From Symbiodinium natans (Eukaryota; Sar; Dinophyceae; Suessiales; Symbiodiniaceae), in contig CAJNDS010001668.1 in assembly GCA_905221605.1 (NCBI GenBank), forward strand, positions 1,042,276 through 1,106,275: 64,000 bases of DNA, given 5' to 3'. A model generated the notes under the pieces. The model saw nothing but the letters and a program-made list of their open reading frames with translations, searched no databases and was not told the DNA's origin. Shown one piece after another: positions 31,207-41,981 of the stretch (position 1 is its first letter; the number at the start of each line of letters is the position of its first letter). Position numbers and translations under genes: made by a program.

Positions 31207-31870
31207 ACGTTCCAGGCCCCAAAGCCTTTAAAGACTCAGGGTTTGGGGCTCAAAATTCCCAAAGCCCTAAACCCTCATGTTCACTGCTCTTGGTGGTTCC
31301 GGGCTCAGGGTCGTTTAGGAGGTCAGCGCGGCCGTCAGCCCGCAAATCGATCGCAGGATTCAGGAGTTTCGGCTTCTGAACCCTGAGCCCAAAACCAGCG
31401 CAGAGTCGCAGCGTCATCGGGGTGCTCTTGGGCAAGACTTCTCACTCTGGGCCATATTCATTGGAAGGCTAGTTTGGGCTTCGGCACTTGACTGGACTGC
31501 CCTAAAGCCTAAACTCTATGAACCCGAAACCCTTAACCCAGCAGACTTGACCACAAGACTGCCTCACAGGGACAAGTGCTTCCTGGCCCCTGGCGCGTGG
31601 GCTCACGCGGGGACGTTCAGGGCGACCAGCACGGCCGATGGAACATGTCCACCTACGCAGAGCCTTTACACACAAGAGACAGCCTTGCACCAGCCACACT
31701 GAGCTTCAAGTACCCAAACCCAAAGACCCAAAACGCTAAAGCCCAAAAGCACAGAAGCGTCCGAGGGTGAGCTTTGAAAAGTAAGCCATGTAGGTGCCCC
31801 CAATTCGTTGGGGCCTTTTGGGGCTGAAGAAGACACAGTGGACCCCACGCAACTTTTCACCCACCTGCAG

Positions 31871-31915
31871 CCATGAACTCGCCACGCGCATGGTGGCAGA
31901 TTCCCATGGAGGCGG
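31871..31915 (+). CDS. Unit-gene island gamma, unit 4
   Basis: After CCTGCAG the frame reads HELATRMVADSHGG, followed by G-strand repeat. Confidence 0.5.
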
Positions 31916-32592
31916 GGTTGAGGGCTTCTTCAGGGCTTAGAAGGCTTTTGCGTTTCAGGGTTTTAGGTTTTTAGGCAGACAGGGTTTGAGGGTTTACGAG
32001 TCTCTGGGCTTATGGGTTGAGGGTATAGGGTATAGGGCTTAGAGTTTCAGCGTTTTAGGGTATGGGCTGACACCATTTTCGGTATTAGAGTTCGACATCA
32101 GACCACCACTAAGACATCGCAGTCTATGACCCCAAGTCGCCCAAAGCCTCGCAGGCTTCAGGATTCTTCGGGGTCAAGATGCTTTAGGGTCGATGGGGCC
32201 CTAGATTTTGCCAAACTAGCTGAGGGATAGAGCCGAGGAGCTGAGAGTAGCTCCACAAGCACCTGAGCTGCAGCTTTGGCATACGATTCGCAAAGCCCAA
32301 GCCATCCATCACCATGTCGGAGAGCCCAAAACCCTCAACCGCTATTGAACCCCAAAGCCCGAAACACTGAGCAACATGTTCATGATTTTGGGGGGGCATG
32401 GTGGGAACAGCTGCTTCACTAGAAAATCCCCCGCCTCTCTAGGTTTTATGGGCCCATATAAGGCCCTAGACCCCCAGCATCCCTGAAACCTAAACCCCTA
32501 AGTCCCTCAACCCCTAAACCCCGAAGCCCCCAATTTTCCTAAACCCCTCAACCTCAAGCCAAGCTCCGGTCTGCATGCTGATGCCTCATCAG

Positions 32593-32631
32593 GTGTGCGC
32601 AGATATCGAAACCAAGGCTGACCGACTTCTG
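32593..32631 (+). CDS. Mini-exon with telomere-repeat donor
   Basis: CATCAG|GTG acceptor-like start, VCADIETKADRLL, ending CTTCTG|GTTTAGGGG. The frame is also open upstream (CMLMPHQ). C-strand repeats precede it. Product unknown. Confidence 0.45.
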
Positions 32632-33126
32632 GTTTAGGGGTGAGGGTTAAAGGGTTTTAGGGTTCGGGGTTTGATTCCCTCTACTCAGTTACTAAGTGTA
32701 AGACTTAAGGACTTAGGGGCCTCAATTCCCTCTACTATAGGTACACGGGTTTTAGGGTTTAGGCTTTAGGGTTTAGGGCTCGTGGTGAACTTCCTGGTTC
32801 ATAAGCATTTGCCTGTGGTAGGGAAATCAGGGTAATACCCCGACATACTATAACCCTGAAACATAAGAAGCTCCCCCAAGGGTACTCCTAATCTCGGCAA
32901 CACCCAAACGATTCCCTGCCAGAGCATGGGCTCCATTTGCTTGGGAGTTCTGGCCGAGATAGATGGGCTTGCTGATGGAAATGCCTGGCTGTGCACGAAA
33001 CACGCTCAAAAGCATGAACGAACAAGGCCTCTGCTCATGCCCTAAACCCTGAGCGACACCAGGATGCCCTCACCCCGAGACCCATGTAATCCATTAAACC
33101 CCAGAAACCCCACAAAAACGAAGCCC

Positions 33127-33230
33127 ATGAAGCCCTCCGAGATGCTATTGGAGCAAGCCTCCCCGCCACAGTCGGCCGAAAGCGCGGCCACCGAGGAAGG
33201 CCCCGCCCGTGCGGCAAGCGGGCTCCATAT
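33127..33230 (+). CDS. Exon island, Ala/Ser/Glu-rich
   Basis: MKPSEMLLEQASPPQSAES and on to PARAASG, with clearly higher third-position GC than the competing basic frame. Low-complexity, probably disordered. C-strand repeats upstream. Confidence 0.4.
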
Positions 33231-33879
33231 TCCTTCCCTCTACTATCAAGTCGCACGCTCTTATCTCTTTTGTCCGGCTTAGGGTTTATAGGGTTCAGGG
33301 CAACAATAGGAGCCTACCTCTTGTGATTCCTAAACAAAGGGCGTCTTGCCATGAATTGAAGGGCTTTGGGCTCGCAAGCTGCTGCTTAGTAAGGGACATA
33401 GGGGAACTGGCAAGACAGGGTTCCTTCACAAGGAACTAAATAGGGTGCCTAGCACCTTACGCCCTGATCCCCAAGCTCTGAAACTTACATCCAGTAAGTT
33501 CAGGTCCCGAAGGCTTGTCGCCATCAGAGACTTCGGGTCGATGTAGTGTCATGTGGTGGAAGGCCCTGATTAAGGCTAGTACTAGGCAGGGAAGATGGGC
33601 CCCCTACCCCCCCCCCCCCCTCCCTTACATCCCCCCCCCTTCCCCGCGTCCTTATGATTCGTGAGTTAATCCACGACGTCCGTAAACGACTCTCTGAGAA
33701 TCCTGGGCTTCTGGCCTTGTGAGAATGAACCCTCAACCCCTAGCGAGTTTGGAGCTTAGGGATTTTGGAGTTTGGAGGTTTCTAGGTTGGGGTTCCGAGT
33801 TTGGGTTCAGACTTGGTTTTGGAGTTTAGAGGGCTTGGGGTCAAGGAGGTTGGTATGTAGAGACTTGCATTGGCCAGGC

Positions 33880-33941
33880 CTTTGTGCGGAAGGTCAGTGG
33901 CAGGAGTCGCTGAGATTGACGCAGGACCCGGCGGCGCAGGG
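33880..33941 (+). CDS. Exon island
   Basis: Reads LCAEGQWQESLRLTQDPAAQ and ends CAGG|GTTTAAC. G-strand repeats lie upstream, so the context is atypical. Product unknown. Confidence 0.35.
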
Positions 33942-34634
33942 TTTAACAAACCCTAAGGCCCCCGGAACCCCAACAACAGAATTTGGCCTAAGCCCCTAAA
34001 CCACAAACCCAAACCCCAAACCTTTAGGGAACTTGCGTTCTTAGCCACTTGACGTAGAACCTAATTTGCCGCACTTGGGCGCTGCTTGTAACGACCCATG
34101 AACCTTCAAGCTTGGAGGTCTAACCTTCGCAGAATCTACTTGGCAGGTTGTTTACAGCTTACCCGCCCACAACTCTGGGATTCCCGAAGCCACGCCAACC
34201 CTGCACCTGAGCCCCTGAACCCTTGAACTCTCAGCATTTAACGCAAGGGCCTGAAGGGGGGGAAAGAGCCGAGTCATCGGAGCAGACAGGATTCGCTGCG
34301 CATCACGAAGTCCAGCAGGCAAGGAATCTCTAGTTGTCGCGTAGGTAACTTTTAACCTTGCCGGGGGGGGGGGAGTTCGTATAATGCTTGTATGTACGAT
34401 CCAAACGTTTAGCCTGCCTAAGTCCGGGTTGGAAACCTAAACTTTGACAGTTCTGGGCGGGGGCGTTCTACATTGGGGTCCCTCCAAATATCAAGGGTGC
34501 ATGAAGTAGTACAACCCTCATACACCAAAGCCGAGACCTCAAGAACCAAAACGTGCCACACCTCCCCGCTTCTCGTTGAGGAATGAAAGCGCCCCTAAAC
34601 CCTTTCAAACCCTACAGCCCAAACACCCCTAAAC

Positions 34635-34675
34635 AACGATGCCAATGTGCAGGTCGAGTGCCAATCCGACTCCAC
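34635..34675 (+). CDS. Mini-exon
   Basis: NDANVQVECQSDS followed by CAC|GTGACC. High third-position GC; C-strand repeats upstream. Very short, so low confidence. Confidence 0.3.
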
Positions 34676-34848
34676 GTGACCGATTCACGCCCTTTGGCTC
34701 CCGGCAAGAGGTGTGGGAAGTGTAGGCTTTCAGGCTAGGGGCTGCTTTGGGTTTCGAGTCTCGAACATCTTGGCCGAAACTACCCCAAACTACCCGAAGC
34801 TACCCCAAGCTACCCCTGAACCCTTTAAAGCTTCAACTAAGGGGTATA

Positions 34849-34903
34849 AGGATGGACCCCTAGAAAGGACCCTTAATCTTATTCCCCTATGAGGGTCCCT
34901 CCT
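34849..34903. repeat. Small inverted repeat
   Basis: AAGGATGGACCC at the left is matched in reverse complement by GGGTCCCTCCTT at the right (one mismatch), a hairpin or decayed miniature element. Confidence 0.5.
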
Positions 34904-34986
34904 TTAGTCCACTGATTCAATGTGATCAGGGGGGTAACCCTAAACCCTAAAAAACCCTAAACCCTAAACCCTAAATCATTGCCCAG

Positions 34987-35055
34987 GCCTGTCTTGAACC
35001 AGTGGATCCCGCGCGCCTCGGATCAGGCGACCTCATCTGCTTCGTGGTTATAGAG
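34987..35055 (+). CDS. Mini-exon, textbook borders
   Basis: CCCTAAA repeats end in ATTGCCCAG, then 23 codons reading ACLEPVDPARLGSGDLICF and VVIE, then GAG|GTTTTAGGG. Both ends are phase 0, in frame with the next exon at 35336. Product unknown. Confidence 0.6.
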
Positions 35056-35335
35056 GTTTTAGGGTTTGTAGGCTTTTACAGGGCTTTATAGGGTTTACAA
35101 AGGTACTTAGGGTGTTTAGGCTTAGGGGGTACTTGTTCGTGCGGCTTCGGATTTGGGGGAGGGACGGGCAGGGGCAATCTGCAGGATGAACCCTAAACCC
35201 GAACCCCAAGTCCCACACCCTAAACTCTGCAAACCCTACACAGTGCATGAAATTTAATAATTAGGCTCCATGGTTTTCCATGTTCAGCTTCGACTGATTA
35301 AACCCTATACACCCTGAACTCTGAACCGCTCTCAG

Positions 35336-35397
35336 AAGAGGCGCGACTCCAGAACCTCGCGAAGCCGTCGGGGCAGCTTGGGCAGGACTAAGAGGCG
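35336..35397 (+). CDS. RS-rich mini-exon
   Basis: CCGCTCTCAG acceptor, then KRRDSRTSRSRRGS to GRTKR, ending GGCG|GTAAGC, a canonical donor. Phase 0 at its start, matching the exon at 34987. Arg/Ser content resembles the RS domain of SR splicing factors, but a second frame in the same DNA is also open, so this is tentative. Confidence 0.45.
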
Positions 35398-35814
35398 GTA
35401 AGCCAAGGAAACGCGGAACTCCCCATGAGTTCCTTTAAATGAAAAAGCAGGATTTGGGGCCTGGGGGTCCTGAGCCTAAAGCATCACGTTGCCTAGATCC
35501 TTCGAAAGATCAGGATTTAGGGGTTTAGGCTGTAGGGGTGGAAACCCGAAACTCCCCATGAGCTCCTCTGAAAAAAAATCGGATCTAGGGCTTTGGGGCC
35601 CTTAGTGAAAAATGAAGGATTTAGGGGTTTAGCGGCTTAGGCAGGGGTTGAGGGGTTTTAGGGGGTTTAGGGTCTGGGTTTAGCGTTTAGTGTTTAGGGG
35701 TCCACAAAGGTTCCCGCAGCACGGAGCGTGTTGGACCTTTAGGGTTAAGGTGCCAGTTTAGACAGACGTCGGCGTGAAGAGCACCGGTTGAATGTCATCC
35801 GAGAGCAAATGTGA

Positions 35815-36147
35815 GAAGCAGTCCGAGCAGATCTTTCTCGTCCTGACTTGAAACTCACGTGGGAACAATTCCTGACAGCTTTGACCCACATTGACGTCTC
35901 AGCTGAATGTTGTGGTCTGCTGTACGCGGCGATCCTGGCAGATTCTACGGAACAAGCCCGCTTTGTCTATGAACCGCATGCCTTTGCCTTTGGGATTGGC
36001 ATGACTGCTCGAGCATGGACCTTGCAGGATGTCTACCATGCCAGGAAACCTCGACGTGACCCGCAAGGGCTTAGCTGCTTTGCTGCTGGTATCAAAAACT
36101 CCGCAGCTCTCTATTGTCGGGATAAGGGTTCAGGCAATCCCTGTTAA
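35815..36147 (+). CDS. Open frame, unknown, possible mobile-element remnant
   Basis: 110 codons without ATG at the front, ending TAA. It reads DLKLTWEQFLTALTHIDVS, then LLYAAILADSTEQARF and ARAWTLQDVYHARKP. The composition is that of a folded protein, and it is the longest non-nuclease frame of that quality here. A preceding stop separates it from a related-looking upstream stretch (EHRLNVIREQM). Family not recognised. Confidence 0.45.
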   Translation, partial: EAVRADLSRPDLKLTWEQFLTALTHIDVSAECCGLLYAAILADSTEQARFVYEPHAFAFGIGMTARAWTLQDVYHARKPRRDPQGLSCFAAGIKNSAALYCRDKGSGNPC

Positions 36148-38101
36148 GCCGAAGTGACCAAAGAAGAAAGGGTCTGCTCTGTCTTCCCAAACAAACTTTT
36201 TAACTTTTCAGAGCAACAGAATCCCTAAGTAGTTCTTGGGGTTAGCCTTCAGCTCCCTAAGAAATCGGAAGAGTAAGCCAAGGCCCTCCACACCCTATAG
36301 CCCCAAAGACACCACATCCTAGACGGGCGTGTCCCGCGTGGCACAGCGCGCATCAAGGGATTCCTTTATATAATATACACCTTATCTAGTCCACAGGTGC
36401 CTAAGAAGCCCTTAAAGAACCCCTAAATAGGCCCTAAGGTCCCTTACTCCTTTTGTCCCTGGCGAGCAAGCATGAAAAAGAACACCCGAGGCAAAAGAAA
36501 GCAAAGCTGAGACTCGAGGACTTTGCAGAGTCTTACAGAAAGGGGGGGGGGGGGGGGGTTGGGGTTGGGGTTGGGGTTTAGGGTTAAGCGTTTAGGGTTT
36601 AGAGGTGGTACAAAGGAACTCCGATACCCCTTACTTCCTAGGCACTCCGATACCCCCTTAGTCAAAGAATCTTCCTCTAGGTATACTCACCCGCAAAACC
36701 CTAAACCGTGCAGGTTTAGGATTTAGGGTTAGAATGCGTCAAGTAGACCCAACGACCCCACCCCACCCCCCACCCCAAATACTTATCATCTGGCCAGTGT
36801 ATTCCCGGAGGCGTTCTTTCATTTTAAAGGGTCACCAAAGAAGTCCCCAAACCCACAGCAACTGAAATAGTCCCTCGGCCCTCCCGCTAAGCTAGAGGGA
36901 GGTAGGTACCTAGCCTTAGTTTACCTGAACAAGGCAGGGCTGGGAAATGAGCTACTGCCGAATGGGAAACTCCCACCACTACCTTAACCCTAGACAAACC
37001 CCTCCTAGAGCCTACACTCTAAACAGTGTCGCCCCCTTTTTTTTGCTGGAGGAGTCGATCTTCGACATCGGCACCGTGCATCCGCTGAGGCTCCATGCAT
37101 CTGATTTTGTCCACCAGTTCACGCGTCTACGGACAGGATGTTCGTTGTTTTCCACAGGATTTTGATTGATTAAAAGGACTCCTGTGGGTACGATATCGTG
37201 TTTGGCGCTTTGGGTGTGTGGAGCTCTGCAGGGTCGAGCCGTCAGGGGTGCGCGTGGCACCGCCCCTCCCCGACAATGTTCGTATCCAGATCTTGTAAGA
37301 ATGTTCGGGAAGTTGGCTTCTAGCATAGAATGCAAGAATGGAAAGATTCAATGGTGAGTGGGGGTAGTAGGGAGGTTGTAGTCGGGGAGAGGGGATGAGG
37401 GTGGTTGCTTTGGCTTGGCTGAGGATGGACAGGTTGCTGGGTAGCTCAGTGGCGTACTTGATGAATTATAAGATATTATAGGTCGGGTCTTTAGGGCTTC
37501 AAGTAGGTACCCCGAATTAGGTTATGGCCTGGTGAAACTCACGCATCCCTACCCATACAACCCCCGCTATATCTACCCATGAGCCTCCAAGCTTTGCAGT
37601 TTTTCGGTTTAGGTGAGCTTAAGCCCCCAAACCCACGATCCCAGATCCAAAAGGCTGGCAGGAAAAGCAGCTCTTAGTTCAGGTGTTTGTAGGCTACTGC
37701 AGCGATTACAGCCGGTCTCAGCTTTCCGAGGGTGGGCCGCACTGCAAGCCCTCGAACACGCTAGCCCCATGATCAACCCGGGGTAGGCTTTTCCAACGGA
37801 GCACCAATGTAAGGCCAACGTTGTACTAGCTACTATGCCCTAAACCCGGACCCTAAACTCCTCACAGAGGCACGAGTTCGCCAAGCGGCAAAGGCCCCAA
37901 ACCTTGAAGCCCCTCAATCCTCACTCCTGTTACATCTCCTCAAGCCCCCTTGAAGCCCTGGAGTCCCGCAAACCCTTGATTCCAGGTGTAATTTTAGGGT
38001 TTAGGATTTAGGGTTTAGGATTTAGGGTTTAGGGTTTAGGGCTTAGGGTTTAGGGTTTAGGCATTAGGTTATAGGGTTTGGGCTTTAGGGTTTTCGGTTT
38101 G
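36148..38101. other. No clearly supported gene
   Basis: Contains a G-run at 36542-36559 followed by GGGTT repeats, and a two-strand open region at 36950-37360 (+ strand FLLEESIFDIGTVHPLRLH; a 107-codon frame on the - strand). I could not decide the strand. G-strand heptamers fill 37990-38100. Confidence 0.4.
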
Positions 38102-38193
38102 GGCCGCTTCTTTGCAAAAGCCAGGAACCACGACAAGGATCGCCTTGTGGAGTTGGCCACACCGAAGCAGGAGCTTGGCATCCGATCCCCTCC
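38102..38193 (+). CDS. Exon island
   Basis: Reads GRFFAKARNHDKDRLVEL then TPKQELGIRSPP, and reaches CCC|GTTTAACC (donor-like) or a stop at 38198. Strong G/C third positions. Charged helical segment, product unknown. Confidence 0.5.
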
Positions 38194-39016
38194 CGTTTAA
38201 CCTCCAAGGGTTTAGGGTTTAGGGTTTAGGGTTCAGAGTTTAGGGTTCAGGGTTAGGGTTCAGAGCTTAGGGTTTAGGGTAGGGCCAATAATTTGCAATC
38301 ATACTAGGTTACTTAGTAGCTCTTTTCATGGCACTGGCACCTGCTTTCTGAGAATATACTGTTGCAGTATACATACAGGTGTATACTGTTTTTCGTGTTT
38401 CGGGAGGGATGGGGGAGGGGTACTTCACGGTCTTGGGGAGGTTGAGGGTTTGGAGATGGAGGCTTTGTCGTCTTCGGGGAAGTTGCGTTTGGGCTCTTGA
38501 GGGTTTGCTTCTTTGGGGGGGCTTTGGGAGGTTGAAAGTTTGGGGTGGAGGAACCCACAAGCGCGTATCCTAAACCCTCAACCCCAACCAAACCCCAGAC
38601 CAAAGCTCCTCAAGACACAAGCCCTCAACCCTGCCGCAGGGTGCTGTAGGATGTGGGAGAGAAGTAGAGCCACGGCACAGGAGCGAAAGCCAGACCCGCC
38701 CCCTGCCCGGCTCTGAGCCTTCCTGAGGAGAATCCATGAACTCTTCCATCTTGTTTAGGGGTTAAGGGTTGAAGGTTCAGGTGTTTAGGGTTGCGCGTGT
38801 TTAGGATTCAGGATTCAGGAGGGGGGAGGGGGGGGGGGTAGACCGGGTGCGGGATACGCAGGGTTATACTCTAGGCATTGTGCACCTTTGAGGAGCTCTT
38901 TTCAAAGACCCTTTAGGAGAAATGGGGAGGGGTACAGCCAAACCTTGAACATCGACTTCCCAAACCCACGAGCACAGCGTGGATGCAACCTGGAAGGGTT
39001 TCCGGCCGACTCCCAG

Positions 39017-39142
39017 CTTGAGGTCAAGGCGCTCATTGCGAAAGCGACGCCCGACATGTCTGCCTGCACAGAAGCAGTAGTCGGTCACGCCATCAGCAAC
39101 CTGGAAGACTTGCTTGTTGAAAGCGAAGATTATGAGCAATGA
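39017..39142 (+). CDS. Terminal exon, helical protein
   Basis: GACTCCCAG acceptor, then 41 codons LEVKALIAKATPDMSACTE to NLEDLLVESEDYEQ and TGA. Acidic C-terminus. Good coding composition; family unknown. Confidence 0.5.
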   Translation, partial: LEVKALIAKATPDMSACTEAVVGHAISNLEDLLVESEDYEQ

Positions 39143-39279
39143 CAAGGTCCTGACACTCTTCGAGACTGGTGGTTGCTGACGAAAAGGGCTTGTCCTCCAG
39201 GTCTGACAAGTTGTCGCGCGGCGTTATGCCAAGCGGGCAGAAGAGCTCAGCCAGGGGGCAAGTCCGGACACTCTTTCAG

Positions 39280-40000
39280 ATCTCCACTCTAAACCCTAAA
39301 CCCTGAACCCGAAGCCCCTGACCCTGAAAGGAATTTAGGGGCTAGGGGCCCGTGCAAGCCCAGAACTGGTTTAGGGTTTAGGGGGCTTTTCCCTCAACTC
39401 TGGCAGGATCCAAACCCTCTAAGCCTTTTGAACCCCAAGCCCATATAGTAAGCCCTTCGACCCTGGATCCTGAAACCATTGAACCCCCTGTTAAGCTTTA
39501 AACCTGAACCCTTCATCGTCTCGCCCTGAAAGCCTGAAAACACCTTCAACGTTTCAGCCCTAAACCCTGCAAGGCTAAAGCCAATAAATTGCGGCCCCCT
39601 AAATTCTCAGACGCTAAGCCCTCAAACTGAACCCCCCTACACCCTAAACCCCACACCTTAAGCCTTGAGGAGTCCTGAAGCCCTAACCCCTCAATCCCCT
39701 CAACTCTAGATCCCCTGCATTCACCCTTGCGTCAAGCCCTCGTAGACCTCAGATTTGAAGCCCTTAAATTTCCAAAACCCTAAGACCCTTTTTGCCTTAG
39801 ACCCTCAAACCCCATAAGCCCTTCAAACCCTAAATCCCCTTCAACCCAACCAAGCCACTAAACAAGCAAACCCTTTAGACCCTTAATCCCGCAAACCCTA
39901 AACCCTACATCCTAAATCCCCCTGAAACCCCTAAATCCCCCCTAAGCCCTAAACCCGAAACCCGAAACCCTAAACCCTAAACCCCCTTACGTCCCTTCAG
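39280..40000. repeat. Degenerate C-strand heptamer region
   Basis: About 700 nt dominated by CCCTAAA variants, becoming purer toward 39980, immediately upstream of the exon at 40001. No gene seen. Confidence 0.75.
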
Positions 40001-40078
40001 CGCCCTTGCCAGCTCGTCTCCCCCCGGCGCCGACTGAACTTGGATCGGCTCTCCACGCTGGCGGAGCCTCAGGCGCGG
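40001..40078 (+). CDS. Mini-exon joined in frame to next
   Basis: GTCCCTTCAG acceptor, 26 codons (RPCQLVSPRRRLNLDRLST then LAEPQAR), ending GCGCGG|GTTTAGGG. Phase 0 at both ends and in frame with the exon at 40310. Product unknown. Confidence 0.6.
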
Positions 40079-40309
40079 GTTTAGGGTTTAGGGTTTAGGG
40101 TTTAGGGTTTAGGGTTTTTTGGGTTTTTTTGGGGTTTTTGGGGTTTAGGGTTTAGGGTTTAGGGGGTGTTAGATGTTCAAGAGGCTTAAGGCTTTAAGAA
40201 TTTTGAGGCCATACAGATCGCAGGTTTGGATCTTGGGGGGTCTGCGGCTTCGGGCCCTAAACCCTGAGCCCTAAACCCTAAAGCATGCCCCAGGCTCTTG
40301 TTTATTCAG
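40079..40309 (+). other. Intron with complementary telomere-like ends
   Basis: 231 nt. It starts GTTTAGGGTTTAGGG (about six G-strand units, then GGGTTTTTT variants) and its 3' part carries CCCTAAACCCTGAGCC and CCCTAAACCCTAAAG before TTTATTCAG. The 5' G-strand tract can pair with the 3' C-strand tract. Flanking exons are both phase 0. Confidence 0.6.
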
Positions 40310-40393
40310 ATCTGGGATCGAGCTGCTGTGTTGCCCCCTGAGATCCGCCGTCGACCCGACAAGTCGTCTTCGCTCCTGGCCAGGCGCCGCTAA
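40310..40393 (+). CDS. Terminal exon
   Basis: TTTATTCAG acceptor, 27 codons IWDRAAVLPPEIRRRPDKS then SLLARRR, TAA. Very strong G/C third positions. Arg-rich C-terminus; family not recognised. Confidence 0.6.
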   Translation: MWDRAAVLPPEIRRRPDKSSSLLARRR

Positions 40394-41248
40394 AGCCGCC
40401 AATTCCTCTAAACATGGGACACATGGGGTTCAGGATTTAAAGCTTGAGGCTCAGGGTTTACAGCTTAGGGTAGCAGAAGACCGGTTCAAGGGTTTAGGGT
40501 TTAAGAGAATTTGCGCTTAGGGTTTGAGTTTAAGGAATTGCACACTTGGCCCTCCAAACGACAGGAGGGTGGGGAAGGGGCTCAGGGTTGAGGGGCCAGA
40601 TTCCCTGGTTAAGGCCCATGAAGACACAAAAGGGACCCATCTATGCTTAGGCTACTCTTGGACGGACATCCAAAAAGATGGAACCGGGACGTCCGCTGCT
40701 TCGGTGCTGGAGTGTGAGTAGGTCGCCTGTAAGCCCTTTTCAAACCCTAAGGTACCCCCCCCGGCCAACAAACAATAGCAGCTGGTCGGATTCTAGGGCC
40801 TCCGTTTCCTGGCAAGGCCGAATGTGGCAGCGTTCAAAGTGTGACGCGCCTTGCGACCATGCAGGACGGGAGCCTCCTGGAATCGGGAGGGGTTTGAAGA
40901 AGATACTATAGCGGTGGGAGAAATATCTATAGTATTCCCTTCCTGTCCCTAGACAAGTATACGAAAATTACACCCAAGCCCTATTTTATTCAGGCCCCTA
41001 TTACGAGGGTTCAAAGTCTATCTTTACAGAGGTTAGGGCTTTAGATTGTAGGTGGGGGTGATTTGGGGGTGATTTGAGGGTGATGTTTGTCCTTGCCAAG
41101 CTGTTGCTTCCGGTTTGGCTTTTGGCTCTCTGCACCCCCTACACGCCGAAGTCCGCCGGAGCTTCCAAGCACTGAATTCAAATTTACACCCCCAGTTGCC
41201 ACTATGAGTGTGCCCAATGCAGCACACACACCCACCCACCCGCCACAC

Positions 41249-41272
41249 GCACACACACACACACACACACAC
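41249..41272. repeat. (AC)n microsatellite
   Basis: Twelve AC dinucleotides. No gene association evident. Confidence 0.9.
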
Positions 41273-41912
41273 AGAGACAGATCCTATAAGCGCCAAATGC
41301 TAAGTCCTAGATGTTGAAGTTTTGTGTCCAGGGTGAGGGTTTAGCCTTGAAAACTATTCCCCGCTTCCACAGGGTTAGTTAATCAGGATCCTTTCCGGGG
41401 ATTCGGGGGAGCCATCTAGAGCCAAACACCCCGAAGATACGCTAAACACGACATGGTATTCTGGTGCTTCGGGGGCCTTAAGCGGTTCAGCCTCACAACC
41501 CTGAAATTCCAGCTTCCAGCGTAGCCCTTATTCCTTTTTGGGTTCAGATTCCTTGTAAGCCCCTTGAAACCAAAAAGAGCACCCTTGTATTCCTAGGTCC
41601 TGTTACTCTCGGGTCTAACAGCTGACTGAAGCACTAGAAGCGTGTCTAAGCCCTGATGATGCAGATAGGTAGCGGAAGCCCGTCAAGCCCTTAGGGTTTA
41701 GGGTTTAGGGTTTCGGGTTGAACCTTAGCAACGCCCCCCCCCCCCCCCCCAACCCTAGAATCCCTGAAGCCCTAACTCCCTAAACCCTAAGGCCCTACAA
41801 CCCCTAAGGCCCGGAATTCTTAAGCCCTAAAAGGCCCTACAAGCCATGAATTCTTAAAACCAAAAAGGCCCTAAACTCCAAACACCTTTCTCCCGCCTAA
41901 GAGCCCTGCCAG

Positions 41913-41981
41913 GAGAAGGGGCGTCACTTCGATCCGACCGTCTGAGAGAGCTTCCAAGCAAGGGCCCACAAGCTGTTAGCG
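41913..41981 (+). CDS. Mini-exon with telomere-repeat donor
   Basis: CCTGCCAG acceptor, only one frame open throughout (EGASLRSDRLRELPSKGPQ), ending TTAGCG|GTTTAGGG. C-strand before, about ten G-strand units after. Product unknown. Confidence 0.5.

Larger units (their letters stand above)
16930..32400 (+). repeat. Tandem segmental array, period about 3.9 kb
   Basis: Corresponding ATGs of the nuclease ORF lie at 16996, 20885, 24612 and 28585, spacings of 3889, 3727 and 3973 nt. Each unit repeats the same order: nuclease ORF; conserved 3' flank with CTGCTGCAGACC in the first three units; an island ending DLVDAFH; a Cys-containing island (GGLCGxKCDERF); a HELATRMVADS island. The fourth unit is the most decayed downstream. 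Units 2 and 4 share a 5' leader with GA-rich or GAGAG sequence and ATGCTGGGNAACTT; the orphan copy at 63.3 kb has a version of it. Confidence 0.9.

Noticed and set aside
37439-37500. tRNA-like A-box (TAGCTCAGTGG)
   Set aside because: No B-box (GGTTCGANTCC) or acceptor-stem pairing follows, so it is not a tRNA; at most a tRNA-derived repeat head.
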